The notes under the pieces: model-generated
The model's input: the letters and a program-made list of their open reading frames with translations, nothing else
Database searches by the model: none
What the model was told of the DNA's origin: nothing
Assembly: GCA_001404055.1 (NCBI GenBank)
Contig: CXTY01000035.1
Span: forward strand, 124,001-188,000
Reading direction: 5' to 3'
From: Roseibium album
GTDB lineage: Bacteria; Pseudomonadota; Alphaproteobacteria; Rhizobiales; Stappiaceae
Length of the DNA stretch: 64,000 bases
Part shown: piece by piece, positions 8,865-17,295 of the stretch
Numbering within the stretch: the first letter of the stretch is position 1
How the letters are laid out: each line of letters begins with the position of its first letter
Program-made: the position numbers and the translations under genes

Positions 8865-9407
8865 ATGAAAATCGAGCAGATGCATCACGTTGCTTATCGC
8901 TGCAAGGACGCCAAGGAAACGGTCGAGTGGTACGGCAAGATGTTGAACATGGATTTCATCCTGGCAATTGCCGAGGACCATGTGCCCTCCACACATGAGC
9001 CGGACCCTTATATGCACCTCTTCCTGGATGCCGGGAATGGCAACGTTCTGGCGTTCTTTGAGCTTCCCACCAAACCTGAAATGGGCTTTGACCCAAACAC
9101 GCCGCGGTGGGTTCAGCATATCGCTTTCAAGGTGAAGGATCGGGATGAGCTGATCGAATTCAAGGAACATCTTGAGAAAAACGGCGTCGACGTTCTCGGT
9201 GTTACCGATCACTCGATATTCCACTCCATCTATTTCTTTGATCCGAATGGTCACCGCGTTGAATTGGCCTGCCCGGATCCGAAGGAAGAAGAACTGCTCG
9301 CCAAACTGGATGACGTGAAATGGGAAATGCTGGAGGAGTGGTCAAAAACCAAAAAGGCGCCCAAACACGCCGACTGGCTGCACGCCAAAGAGTTGGCTGA
9401 TGTGTAA
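8865..9407 (+). CDS. VOC (glyoxalase/dioxygenase superfamily) protein
   Basis: A 180-residue vicinal-oxygen-chelate protein with two beta-alpha-beta-beta-beta modules: MHHVAYRCKDAKETVEWYGKML and VQHIAFKVKDRDELIEFKEHLEKNGV, ending in the metal-ligand segment YFFDPNGHRVELACP. Candidate metal ligands are the His of each module and the Glu of RVELA. A strong AGGAGG site precedes the ATG. It is the first gene of an operon with an FAD monooxygenase, so a ring-cleavage or isomerase step on an aromatic compound is plausible (inference). Confidence 0.85.
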   Translation: MKIEQMHHVAYRCKDAKETVEWYGKMLNMDFILAIAEDHVPSTHEPDPYMHLFLDAGNGNVLAFFELPTKPEMGFDPNTPRWVQHIAFKVKDRDELIEFKEHLEKNGVDVLGVTDHSIFHSIYFFDPNGHRVELACPDPKEEELLAKLDDVKWEMLEEWSKTKKAPKHADWLHAKELADV

Positions 9408-9481
9408 CGGCAACGATTGCACCAATTGTGGAAAGTGCGACACCTTCGAAGTTATCTCGGCAGGCCCGGGAGGAGAGCTTG

Positions 9482-11092
9482 ATGTTTCAGACCTATCAAT
9501 ATCCGGAGTACGACTACCAGCAGTCGGAAGAACAGAAGACAGGGACGGTCAAACGCCACCCCATGGTGGTAATAGGAGCCGGACCGATCGGCCTGACCGC
9601 CGCGCTTGATTTTGCCAAACGCGGCATTCCAACGATTGTTCTGGACGACAACAATACCGTTTCCATCGGGTCAAGGGCCGTTTGTTACGCAAAGAGGCCA
9701 CTGGAAATCTGGGACCGGCTTGGTTGCGCCGGACCCATGATCGAAAAGGGCATCGAGTGGAAGGTCGGCAAGGTCTTTTTCAAGGATGACTTGGCCTACT
9801 CCTTTGATCTGCTTCCCGAGGAAGGCCACAAGATCCCTGCATTCATCAACCTCCAGCAATATTATCTGGAGGAGTACATGGTCGATGAATGCATGAAGTC
9901 GAACCTCATCGATCTCCGCTGGAAACACAAGCTCATCAACCTGAGCCATGACGATGACGGCGCGTCGCTGACCATCGAGACGCCAGATGGCGTGTTCACC
10001 ATGGAAGCTGACTGGGTGCTTGCCTGCGACGGTGCCAATTCTGACGCCCGAAAAATGGTTGACGCGGGTTTCTCCGGCCAGTTTTTCCAGGATCGCTTTC
10101 TCATTGCCGACATCATCATGAAGGCGGATTTTCCAACCGAGCGCTGGTTCTGGTTCGACCCTCCGTTCCACAAAGGTCAGTCGGCTTTGTTGCACAAGCA
10201 GTGCGATGATGTCTGGCGACTGGACTTCCAGCTGGGATGGAACGCTGATCCGGAAGAAGAGAAAAAGCCGGAAAACATCATCCCGCGGGTGAAGGCGATG
10301 CTCGGTGAGGACACAGAATTTGAGCTGGAATGGGCTTCCGTCTACCAGTTCGCCTGTCGCCGGATCGACAATTTCCGCTATGGCCGTGTTCTATTCGCTG
10401 GCGATGCGGCGCATCAGGTCTCTCCCTTCGGAGCTCGCGGGGCCAACACCGGTGTGCAGGACATAGATAATCTGGCATGGAAGCTGAAACTGGTGATGGA
10501 CGGCGACGCTCCCGAAAGCCTGATCGACAGCTATCACGAAGAACGTGCCTTTGCTGCAGACGACAACCTGCTGAATTCAACCCGTTCGACGGACTTCATC
10601 ACACCCAAGAGTGAAGCCTCCCGCCGGTTCCGCGATGCGGTTCTGGATCTGGCCGAGGTCAGCGAATTCGCCAAGCCACTGGTGAACTCCGGACGGCTCT
10701 CAACACCGACGCCCTATCAGGAAAGCTCGTTGAACACGGTTGATGAATCAAGCTTTGCCTGCAAGATACAGCCAGGGACCTGCTGTTCCGATGCGCCTGT
10801 GCGCATCAACGGAGAGGATGCCTGGTTTCTCAATCAGGTTGGTGAGGCTTTCACGCTACTTGTCTTTGGCGACGAAGAGGCTCGAGACGTCGACGTTGGC
10901 AATGTCAGGGCACATGTTTTGCGGGTTGGCAAAGATGTGGATGATGCGGACGGGATGCTTGCCGCACGCTATGACGGTCAACCCGGCACAGTCTACTTGA
11001 TCCGGCCTGACCAGCATATTGCTGCCCGTTGGCGCTATTTCAACGACAACAAGGTGGAAGCTGCCCTGAAAACCGCGATTGGAGGCGTGTGA
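9482..11092 (+). CDS. FAD-dependent aromatic monooxygenase (PheA/TfdB type)
   Basis: A 536-residue flavoprotein hydroxylase. The N-terminal dinucleotide fold is VVIGAGPIGLTAALDFAKRGI, the FAD/NADPH motif is DWVLACDGANSDARKM, and the second FAD motif is RVLFAGDAAHQVSPFGARGANTGVQDIDNLAWKL. A C-terminal thioredoxin-like region follows. ATG 9482 is chosen because GGAGGAGAG lies just before it; the in-frame upstream ATG at 9428 has no ribosome site and adds unrelated residues. It should hydroxylate a phenolic ring using NAD(P)H and O2. Operon partners are the VOC protein and DUF2783. Confidence 0.93.
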   Translation: MFQTYQYPEYDYQQSEEQKTGTVKRHPMVVIGAGPIGLTAALDFAKRGIPTIVLDDNNTVSIGSRAVCYAKRPLEIWDRLGCAGPMIEKGIEWKVGKVFFKDDLAYSFDLLPEEGHKIPAFINLQQYYLEEYMVDECMKSNLIDLRWKHKLINLSHDDDGASLTIETPDGVFTMEADWVLACDGANSDARKMVDAGFSGQFFQDRFLIADIIMKADFPTERWFWFDPPFHKGQSALLHKQCDDVWRLDFQLGWNADPEEEKKPENIIPRVKAMLGEDTEFELEWASVYQFACRRIDNFRYGRVLFAGDAAHQVSPFGARGANTGVQDIDNLAWKLKLVMDGDAPESLIDSYHEERAFAADDNLLNSTRSTDFITPKSEASRRFRDAVLDLAEVSEFAKPLVNSGRLSTPTPYQESSLNTVDESSFACKIQPGTCCSDAPVRINGEDAWFLNQVGEAFTLLVFGDEEARDVDVGNVRAHVLRVGKDVDDADGMLAARYDGQPGTVYLIRPDQHIAARWRYFNDNKVEAALKTAIGGV

Positions 11093-11095
11093 TCA

Positions 11096-11299
11096 ATGTA
11101 TCTTGATTTGAATAGAAACCTCGATGATCCGGACGGCTTTTACGAGTATCTGGTGACCAGTCAACGCCACATGAGCGATGAGGAAGCCAACCGGATGAAT
11201 GCCAGGCTGATCCTGATCCTGTCCAACCAGGTTGGTGATATGGACACATTGAAATCAGCGATTGATATGGCGGCAAATCCGAAGGCCGCTGCTGCTTGA
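11096..11299 (+). CDS. DUF2783 protein
   Basis: A 67-residue small protein. The pattern LDDPDGFYEYLVTSQRHMSDEEANRMNARLILILSNQVGD matches DUF2783, a family regularly encoded right after this type of FAD monooxygenase. It starts three bases after the monooxygenase stop. Function is unknown; a small accessory or regulatory subunit of the monooxygenase is an attractive guess only. Confidence 0.85.
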   Translation: MYLDLNRNLDDPDGFYEYLVTSQRHMSDEEANRMNARLILILSNQVGDMDTLKSAIDMAANPKAAAA

Positions 11300-11348
11300 G
11301 GATTAGAGGTTTTGGCAAGCCTAAGCTTCTAATCCTACACACACTTTC

Positions 11349-11384
11349 GTCATCCCGGCTCACGCTGTGCTTGGCCGGGATGAC
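11349..11384. repeat. palindromic repeat GTCATCCCGGC
   Basis: Perfect 11-bp arms GTCATCCCGGC (11349-11359) and GCCGGGATGAC (11374-11384) around a 14-base loop. The left arm shares its first ten bases with the dispersed repeat at 5021. It may serve as a transcript end for the monooxygenase operon. The surrounding 11300-11598 stretch otherwise shows no gene. Confidence 0.7.
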
Positions 11385-11598
11385 AAACGAAAACGCCACA
11401 ACCGTTCTCAATAACCTTGGCATTCAGGCCGTCTCGGTCCCAGGAGTTTGGGTTTAGTCCGGCACTGAGGTGACAGCTCGGGAGTTTGCAACCGCGCCCG
11501 GTTAATTCGGCTTTTGCCACAAAAAGCCTGTTGCCTGATCTTGCCTTTCGGCGCTCCTGGCGAGACCATCGGCCTTTAACAGGCATTGGGCGTTTCAA

Positions 11599-12096
11599 AT
11601 GAAGATCGGGCTGGGCGGTGGGTGCCATTGGTGCACTGAAGCCGTTTTTCAGGCAGTTGCAGGCATTTCGAAAGTGGACCAGGGCTTTATTTGTTCCGAT
11701 CCGCCGGATGAAAGCTGGTCGGAAGCTGTTGTCGTGACTTTCGATCCGGTCGATTTGCCGATCGAAGTGCTGATTGAAGTCCATTTGCGCACCCATTCCA
11801 GCACCTCTCACCATAAGATGCGCGGCAAATACCGAAGCGCCATCTATGTTTATGACGCCGGAACCGCCGTGAAAGTCGGGCGCATTTTGCGTAAGCTGCA
11901 GCACGGCTTCGACGACCCGCTGGTAACGAAAGTGCTGCGGCTCGCCGATTTCAAAGCCTCGGACGAGCGCTTCCAGAACTATTACGCCAACGCGCCTGAA
12001 CGCCCTTTCTGCAAAACCTATATTGACCCAAAACTGACATTACTCCGCAAGCAATACGGATCCGCGCTCCGGGAGACCGCTGCAGCGGCGGAATAG
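11599..12096 (+). CDS. msrA: peptide-methionine (S)-S-oxide reductase, MsrA family
   Basis: A 165-residue MsrA. The active-site segment is GGGCHWCTEAVFQ, with the nucleophilic Cys at residue 9. The usual GCFWG motif is altered to GCHWC, so Phe is replaced by His and Gly by Cys. The family-typical HLRTHSSTSHH and YRSAIYVY follow; in canonical MsrA these read H..HDPT and YRS.IY. It should reduce methionine-S-sulfoxide in proteins. No clear ribosome site precedes the ATG. The motif changes leave activity likely but not certain. Confidence 0.82.
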   Translation: MKIGLGGGCHWCTEAVFQAVAGISKVDQGFICSDPPDESWSEAVVVTFDPVDLPIEVLIEVHLRTHSSTSHHKMRGKYRSAIYVYDAGTAVKVGRILRKLQHGFDDPLVTKVLRLADFKASDERFQNYYANAPERPFCKTYIDPKLTLLRKQYGSALRETAAAAE

Positions 12097-12287
12097 TTGT
12101 TCAAGCTGCCTTCGTCTGTAAGCTCTGATCCATGCTCCCTTTTTGAGCCTCTCCCGAAAACTGCTTCGAAATTCAGCCCTAAAAAAGTGCTCCGAGCGAC
12201 AATTTACCGTGGTATGCCTTGTTTAATTGTGGGGCGTGCTGGGCAACATTTGACCTGGAACTGATTTCAGAATGGGGGGAGTTCGGA

Positions 12288-12704
12288 ATGGAAGCAGAAA
12301 TCCTGGCCACTTTAGAGGAGTATGCAAGCGCATATTGTGCCAAGGATCTGGATCGATTGATGGCGTTGTTTGACGAAGGTGATGACATTTCCATCATCGG
12401 GACGGGTGCAGATGAGCTTTGTGCGGGCAGGGCTGCGATCAGAGAGTTGTTCGCACGAAATTTTGCAGAAGCAACAGCTGAAAAATTCGAATGGCATTGG
12501 ACGAAGGTAACTGTCCGCGGGGACACAGCTGTCGTTGCAACAACGCTCACTATTTACCTCGTCCTGGACGGCGAGAAAATCCAGGTGCCAATCCGATGGA
12601 CCGTTGCGCTTTGCAGGAAAAGCAGCGGCTGGCTCTGGCTGCACCGGCATGCTTCGGCTGCTGCAGGTGGACAGGATGAGGGAACGGCCTATCCGACCAA
12701 GTAG
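12288..12704 (+). CDS. NTF2-like / SnoaL-like domain protein
   Basis: About 138 residues in the cone-shaped NTF2-like fold: EILATLEEYASAYCAKDLDRLMALFDEGDDISIIGTG, then GRAAIRELFARNFAEA, and strands around WLWLHRHASAA. Such DUF4440/SnoaL-like proteins may bind small ligands or be isomerases; no catalytic residues can be assigned. The ATG at 12288 is preceded by GGGGGAG; the frame extends upstream without such a signal. Monocistronic. Confidence 0.75.
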   Translation: MEAEILATLEEYASAYCAKDLDRLMALFDEGDDISIIGTGADELCAGRAAIRELFARNFAEATAEKFEWHWTKVTVRGDTAVVATTLTIYLVLDGEKIQVPIRWTVALCRKSSGWLWLHRHASAAAGGQDEGTAYPTK

Positions 12705-12744
12705 GTGTTTGACTGATATTGGCTGGTTATTGTGCGGGTCATGA

Positions 12745-13050
12745 TCAGGGGTGCGGGAGAGGAAACCCATGCCGCTTGGTCAAGGCCTTCAGTATTTCGT
12801 CTTTTTCGTTGATGAACCCACCCTCAGTGAGGATCAGAACAGGCAGGCTTTGGTTCTCCTCACCTAAAACCTCAACGAGTTCCTGACGCGGTCGTGGCCA
12901 TGCAATCCGCCGAACATCGAGATTGCTGGCAAGGTTCGGAAAAGAGGCCAAGACGCCTTCCATCAGCGCGCAGTGCCAGCAGTAGAAGGTCTCTCCGGGA
13001 TATGCCGGGTCTTCAAATCCCGGAGCAAGAAGAAAAAGCGTATCCCGCAT
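12745..13050 (-). CDS. DUF3088 protein
   Basis: A 101-residue protein starting MRDTLFLLAPGFEDPAYPG and carrying YCWHCALMEGVLASFP, the signature of DUF3088. The CxxC and the thioredoxin-like layout (LPVLILTEGG) suggest a redox-like fold, but no function is known. Single gene; downstream is convergent with the NTF2-like gene. Confidence 0.85.
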   Translation of the reverse strand: MRDTLFLLAPGFEDPAYPGETFYCWHCALMEGVLASFPNLASNLDVRRIAWPRPRQELVEVLGEENQSLPVLILTEGGFINEKDEILKALTKRHGFPLPHP

Positions 13051-13120
13051 TTCTGATTTCCATCTGTTGGGTTCAAGATACTTGAAGCGTTCCAGAAATC
13101 AGGTGATTCAAGAGCAAAGC

Positions 13121-13309
13121 GGCACTGGTCCCGGATCAAGTCCGGGACGGCGTAGCCTGGTAAGCACAGAATGGCAACCTTGCACGGTTGTCGTCCCGGT
13201 TTGGCGCAGCCAAGACCGGGATCCAGTGCCCCGCAGTGCCGAGATTCAAATTCGGAGACCGATGGTTACTGGTTCCCGGATCTCCGCTTCGCTGGGTCCG
13301 GGATGACAA
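13121..13309. repeat. three-hairpin palindromic intergenic repeat (copy 2 family)
   Basis: Hairpin a: GTCCCGGA-TCAAG-TCCGGGAC (13128-13148). Hairpin b: TCCCGGT ... ACCGGGA (about 13193-13221). Hairpin c: CCCGGA ... TCCGGGATGAC with a TTCGCTGG centre (about 13274-13306). Hairpins b and c reproduce the order and spacing of the repeat at 5021-5139, including the words AAGACCGGGATC and CTTCGCTGG. The 290-base gap 13051-13340 holds nothing else I can support. Confidence 0.7.
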
Positions 13310-13340
13310 TAGTTATTGAGGAACCGTCTCAAAGCGAACT

Positions 13341-14150
13341 TCATCCGCGTTCAAACATCCCCTTTACCCTCGGCCATTCCGCCCCCTCGTGATGCGCCGC
13401 GATTTCCAGAAACGTCTGCAGAAACTCAAAGCAGCCTTCGTCGTGCGCCAGATGATGCGTTAAAATGCCGACCGGTTCGAAAATCGAATTCCGCCGCCGG
13501 GTCAGCTGCAGGTCGAAGCGCAAGCGCGCGCTTTCCCAACCGATAAAGCGCACCTGTTTTTTCCATTTCAGGATGTCTATATGCGACTGGACCTGGTGAG
13601 TGCGCGGGAAATTGTGCCATGTGAATGTGGACAGGCCGGATAGACCGATGCCCGGAAGGCGCCGGGAAATTTCCGGTGCGATCCGATTCCAGGGCGGCAC
13701 CATGGCCGGGATAAACTTTTCACCGAAGAGTTTCTCAAGCCGCGCCTTGCCGTCAACAAGTTGAGCCATCAATTCATTCGGATCGCGGCGGGTACCGAGC
13801 TCAGCAGCCTTTTCGCCCTTATCCTTGCGCTGAAAGTTCTTGTGCTGCCATCCGTGTTGCAGGATCCAGGCATGGTGTTCGGCTGCGAGCCGGTCCGCGA
13901 GTGCATGGGTTGCGTCTTTAGGGATAACGGCTAGCGCAATGTCGACCTCGTGCTGATTGGCAAGCGAAAGCAATCGGTCGAGCAAATGTGTTGGTTCAAT
14001 TGCATCATCGTCCCGCCACCAGAAACGGACCTTTCGTCCACGCTCGGCGAACCAGTCGAGATGGGTCGTCAACTCGTCTTTGAAGCGTTGCAATTCAGAA
14101 GAAGAAGAGGGTGAAGTCAACAAATCGTTCCGGATTAATGATCTGGGCAA
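13341..14150 (-). CDS. polysaccharide deacetylase-like protein
   Basis: A 269-residue NodB/WalW-like protein. KVRFWWRDDDAIEPTHLL contains the paired Asp of the deacetylase metal site. LQHGWQHKNF supplies the His motif, and FIPAMVPPWNRIAPEI the later loop. VGILTHHLAHDE near the C-terminus is also typical. Probably removes an acyl group from a glycan. Its start overlaps the end of the methyltransferase gene by 16 bases, so it is the last gene of the minus-strand glycan operon. Confidence 0.82.
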   Translation of the reverse strand: MPRSLIRNDLLTSPSSSSELQRFKDELTTHLDWFAERGRKVRFWWRDDDAIEPTHLLDRLLSLANQHEVDIALAVIPKDATHALADRLAAEHHAWILQHGWQHKNFQRKDKGEKAAELGTRRDPNELMAQLVDGKARLEKLFGEKFIPAMVPPWNRIAPEISRRLPGIGLSGLSTFTWHNFPRTHQVQSHIDILKWKKQVRFIGWESARLRFDLQLTRRRNSIFEPVGILTHHLAHDEGCFEFLQTFLEIAAHHEGAEWPRVKGMFERG

Positions 14151-14941
14151 ATGGCGGAAAACAAAAAGTAGCTTATTGTGGCGAAGATCTGACCTTCCCG
14201 TTGCAAACTGTCAATGCCGTTCTGCCACTCTGTGAGTTCATCGTCTGAAATTACGTGGGCTTCCTTGGCATGGTCTCCAACGTTGTTGAAATATCCAGCG
14301 GCGAGGTCCTGCGGAAATATCAGAACCCTGGTCGAGACTTCAATGTCCTCAAAACCAAGATCATTCAACGACGACAAAAGGGGACCTGGCAACCAGCCCT
14401 GTTCCACCGCCTGGGATACTTCATGGTCAATGACGCGGCGCACCAAATCCCGGTTTGGGAGGTTGATTGTATTGGTGGAGAAGTCCGGTTCGATCAGGGA
14501 CAGCCTGCCTCCAGGTCTGAGGACTCGTTTCATTTCTGAAAGCGCAAGTTGGTAATCCCTCAGGTAGATCAGAATTCTTTCGGCGCGTACATGGTCAAAG
14601 CGGTTGTCAGCGTAGGGGAGATCTTGTGCCGCTCCGGTCGCGTAGTCGATACCAAGATCGGACAATGCAGCCCGTTTTCTTGCTTCATCGATAAAGGCTG
14701 AGCTCAGGTCGAGGCCCGAGATGGCACCATTGGGTTGAACTAGTTTCGCGAGGCGGGTGGTCTCCAGTCCGAAACCGCACCCGACATCAAGAACCTTGTC
14801 ACCTTGCGAAATACCACTTTTTTTCCGTGCAACTGCCTTGAGTTCCTGGAGTTGAGGAATGCTGTCAAAAGCCTCCAGCGCCGAAACATAATCTTCTGTT
14901 TCCGAGACCTTGTTCAAAGACTTGAAATGTCGAAGTTCCAT
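14135..14941 (-). CDS. class I SAM-dependent methyltransferase
   Basis: A 268-residue methyltransferase. Motif I VLDVGCGFGLETTRLAK, motif II SGLDLSSAFIDEARKRA, ALPYADN-like DLPYADNRFDHVRAERILIYL, and VLRPGGRLSLIEPDF are all clear. The UbiE/type-11 group methylates lipids, quinones, sugars or antibiotics. Its place among four glycosyltransferases suggests modification of the glycan or its lipid carrier (inference). Confidence 0.87.
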   Translation of the reverse strand: MELRHFKSLNKVSETEDYVSALEAFDSIPQLQELKAVARKKSGISQGDKVLDVGCGFGLETTRLAKLVQPNGAISGLDLSSAFIDEARKRAALSDLGIDYATGAAQDLPYADNRFDHVRAERILIYLRDYQLALSEMKRVLRPGGRLSLIEPDFSTNTINLPNRDLVRRVIDHEVSQAVEQGWLPGPLLSSLNDLGFEDIEVSTRVLIFPQDLAAGYFNNVGDHAKEAHVISDDELTEWQNGIDSLQREGQIFATISYFLFSAICPDH

Positions 14942-15009
14942 AGCGTGCGCCTTGAAAAACCGTTCTGTTGGTGCGGGGCTCAGCCTAGCAGGTCCAATCA
15001 GTCTCTCTG

Positions 15010-16152
15010 TTAACTCAGATCGTCAATAAGAATTTCAGCGCTTTTCTCGGCACCACCAAGTCGTACCTGGTTCTGCTTGCGAGGCAGGGCAAGAGCATCG
15101 TCGACCGCAGCGGCAAGACGTTCTGGTGTCAATCCTGCTTCTGATGTCACGACGGCGCGACCATGAGCCGCCAGAGCTTCGGCACGTTGCGTCTGTTCTG
15201 TCTCGTTTGCCTGCGCGAACGGTACGAATACGGCTGGCACGCCTGCCACCAGAATATCCAGCACCGTGTTGTAGCCTGCCTGACTGACGGAAAGCCTTGC
15301 CCGTTTCAGAAGTTCCGGAAAATCCCGGCGCGCCCGCTCAACGATAATGCCTTCGCCCGCGCTCATCTTGTAAATGGCAAAGGCATCTTCCGAGATGTCG
15401 TGACCAATCAGAATACGCCAGCGGGCATCTTCTGCGCGCCTGGAAAGGGGACGGGCTTCCAGCGCTGCGGACAGCAGGTTTTCAGCAACCGCACCTCCGC
15501 CACAGGAAATGATCACTTCATCGTCGCCGTCGGGCCCCTCGGCTTCCGGACGGTTGCCGCCACCGACATAGCCGGTATAGCGCACCAGATGATCGACCCG
15601 TTCAGCAAAGGGGAAGCTGTCACCGAGCTGAATGAAGTCCGGGTCTGAATGGATGAGAATACGATCATAAAACCTGAGCGCCTGATTGGCCATCCATTCC
15701 TCTTTCCAGAGCTCTTTCTTACGCACAAGAATATCGCGGATGGATGTGGCGACTAGCGGCGGTTTTGATTTCGCCTTCGCGGTCTCCAGAAGTGGTGTCA
15801 GCTCAAAATCGAGCTGCCGTCTGCCAAAGGGATAGGTTTCGGTCAGGAGCAGATCGTAATCTTCTGCGTGAAGTGCTTGAATCGATGCATTAACGCGAGC
15901 TGATTTCCAAGCATCGTCAATATCTTCATTGTCTAAAGTAACGAGTTTCTTGAAGTTTGCATCGGGGCTTTTGCATGCCGGTAGTGCGATAATTTTGAGC
16001 GGTCCGGTGTCCAATGTCGGCGGTATCTTGTTGCCACTGGCAAGCGTCACTTCCACACCCCGTGCAGCGAGGGCTTTGCCTATGCTGGCGGCCCGGACAA
16101 CGTGGCCCGTACCCAGAAGATGTTGCACATGAATGAAGGCCTTGACGCTCAA
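15010..16152 (-). CDS. MurG-like glycosyltransferase (GT28-type fold)
   Basis: A 380-residue GT-B protein. The opening MSVKAFIHVQHLLGTGHVVRAASIGKAL and the C-terminal nucleotide-sugar site VIISCGGGAVAENLL and SVSQAGYNTVLDILVAGVPAVFVPFAQANETEQTQRAEAL are MurG-like. The genuine MurG would sit in the cell-wall cluster, so this is a paralogue for another glycan. Its ATG overlaps the stop of the GT4 gene upstream by four bases. Confidence 0.83.
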   Translation of the reverse strand: MSVKAFIHVQHLLGTGHVVRAASIGKALAARGVEVTLASGNKIPPTLDTGPLKIIALPACKSPDANFKKLVTLDNEDIDDAWKSARVNASIQALHAEDYDLLLTETYPFGRRQLDFELTPLLETAKAKSKPPLVATSIRDILVRKKELWKEEWMANQALRFYDRILIHSDPDFIQLGDSFPFAERVDHLVRYTGYVGGGNRPEAEGPDGDDEVIISCGGGAVAENLLSAALEARPLSRRAEDARWRILIGHDISEDAFAIYKMSAGEGIIVERARRDFPELLKRARLSVSQAGYNTVLDILVAGVPAVFVPFAQANETEQTQRAEALAAHGRAVVTSEAGLTPERLAAAVDDALALPRKQNQVRLGGAEKSAEILIDDLS

Positions 16153-17276
16153 GATATGTGCGCCTCTTGTCGGTGTTTGTGGTTCTGGATGGCTTTGTGA
16201 ACAAATGCATCCAGCCGCTCAGCACCTGCTACCAAAGTGTGTTTCTGTTCGATGTGCCTTGCAGCTGCCTGGCCCAGTTTAACGGCTAATGAAGGTTCCA
16301 TAAGTACCCGTCGCAGATTGGCGGCAAAAGCTTCCGGGTCGCCCTCGGGCGACAAAAACCCCGACACGCCATCGCGGACAATGTCCGGTACGCCAAATGT
16401 ATCACCAGCAACAACACCAGTTCCAGTCGCCTGAGCTTCCAAAAAAACCAGACCGAAGGCCTCGCGAATGGCCGGCCAGACCAGAAGGTTATGGCTGGCG
16501 TATTGAGCAGGGAGTTGATCAGATGGCAAAGCGCCAAGCCAGTTGATCTTCTCTTGCGGAAAAAGCTGAAGGATATGATCCCTGTTTGGACCGTCACCTA
16601 CGATCGTCAAGGTCCAAGGAAGATCAATAACCAGGGCGAGCGCCCGAGCCAAAACTTCATAGGAACTTGTCTTGTCGCCTTCCCGCATCATGCCGACGGC
16701 TAGCAGTTTGAGAGGCGGTGAAGCTGGTGATTTGCGTGACCTTGCAGCCTGCTGAAAGGGAGAGGCATCCAAAAACGGTAGCAACACGTCTAGTCTTTCA
16801 TCGGAAACAACAGCCTGCAGGCATGCCACATCAGCATTATGAATAGCCGCGACCGCATCAGCTCTTTCAAGTGCCTGGTCAGCGGCGGCAAAACCAAAAG
16901 CCCATTTGCCTTTCTGGCGCTTTGGAGCGCGGCTGGCTTCAACAATGGCGTAGGGCAGGTCAAATTGATCGGCAAGGTACGACCCGATCCAGTCGGGTGC
17001 CTTGTGATAAAGGTGATATGTCAGAAACAAATCTGGTCGGTAGCCAGACTGCACCCAGTGGTCAGCCACTTTTGCTGCCTCGTTGAGCGCGAGGCTCTTG
17101 ACCTCTGCCTGGATCTGATCGCTGCCTTCTTTGCGCCAGGACTTGAATGTGCTTGCAATCTGCACGTCGTGTCCGGCTCTCTCCAGAGCTTTCACAATCA
17201 GGCGTCCCATGGTCCTATCACCGGACGGGACCGGGTGATCCAGAGGTTTCATGGGTGCGGTGAAGGCGATTTTCAT
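16149..17276 (-). CDS. glycosyltransferase family 4
   Basis: About 375 residues. ATG 17276 (MKIAFTAPMKPLDHPVPSGDRTMGRL) is chosen because the frame upstream runs into the preceding gene and is not family-like. The GT4 donor site is LVWPAIREAFGLVFLEAQATGTGVVAGDTFGVPDIVRDGVSGF, with the E-x7-E arrangement of retaining GT-B enzymes. Coupled to the MurG-like gene by a four-base overlap. Confidence 0.9.
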   Translation of the reverse strand: MKIAFTAPMKPLDHPVPSGDRTMGRLIVKALERAGHDVQIASTFKSWRKEGSDQIQAEVKSLALNEAAKVADHWVQSGYRPDLFLTYHLYHKAPDWIGSYLADQFDLPYAIVEASRAPKRQKGKWAFGFAAADQALERADAVAAIHNADVACLQAVVSDERLDVLLPFLDASPFQQAARSRKSPASPPLKLLAVGMMREGDKTSSYEVLARALALVIDLPWTLTIVGDGPNRDHILQLFPQEKINWLGALPSDQLPAQYASHNLLVWPAIREAFGLVFLEAQATGTGVVAGDTFGVPDIVRDGVSGFLSPEGDPEAFAANLRRVLMEPSLAVKLGQAAARHIEQKHTLVAGAERLDAFVHKAIQNHKHRQEAHIS

Positions 17277-17295
17277 AGTCGGTCCTGGGGTGCTT

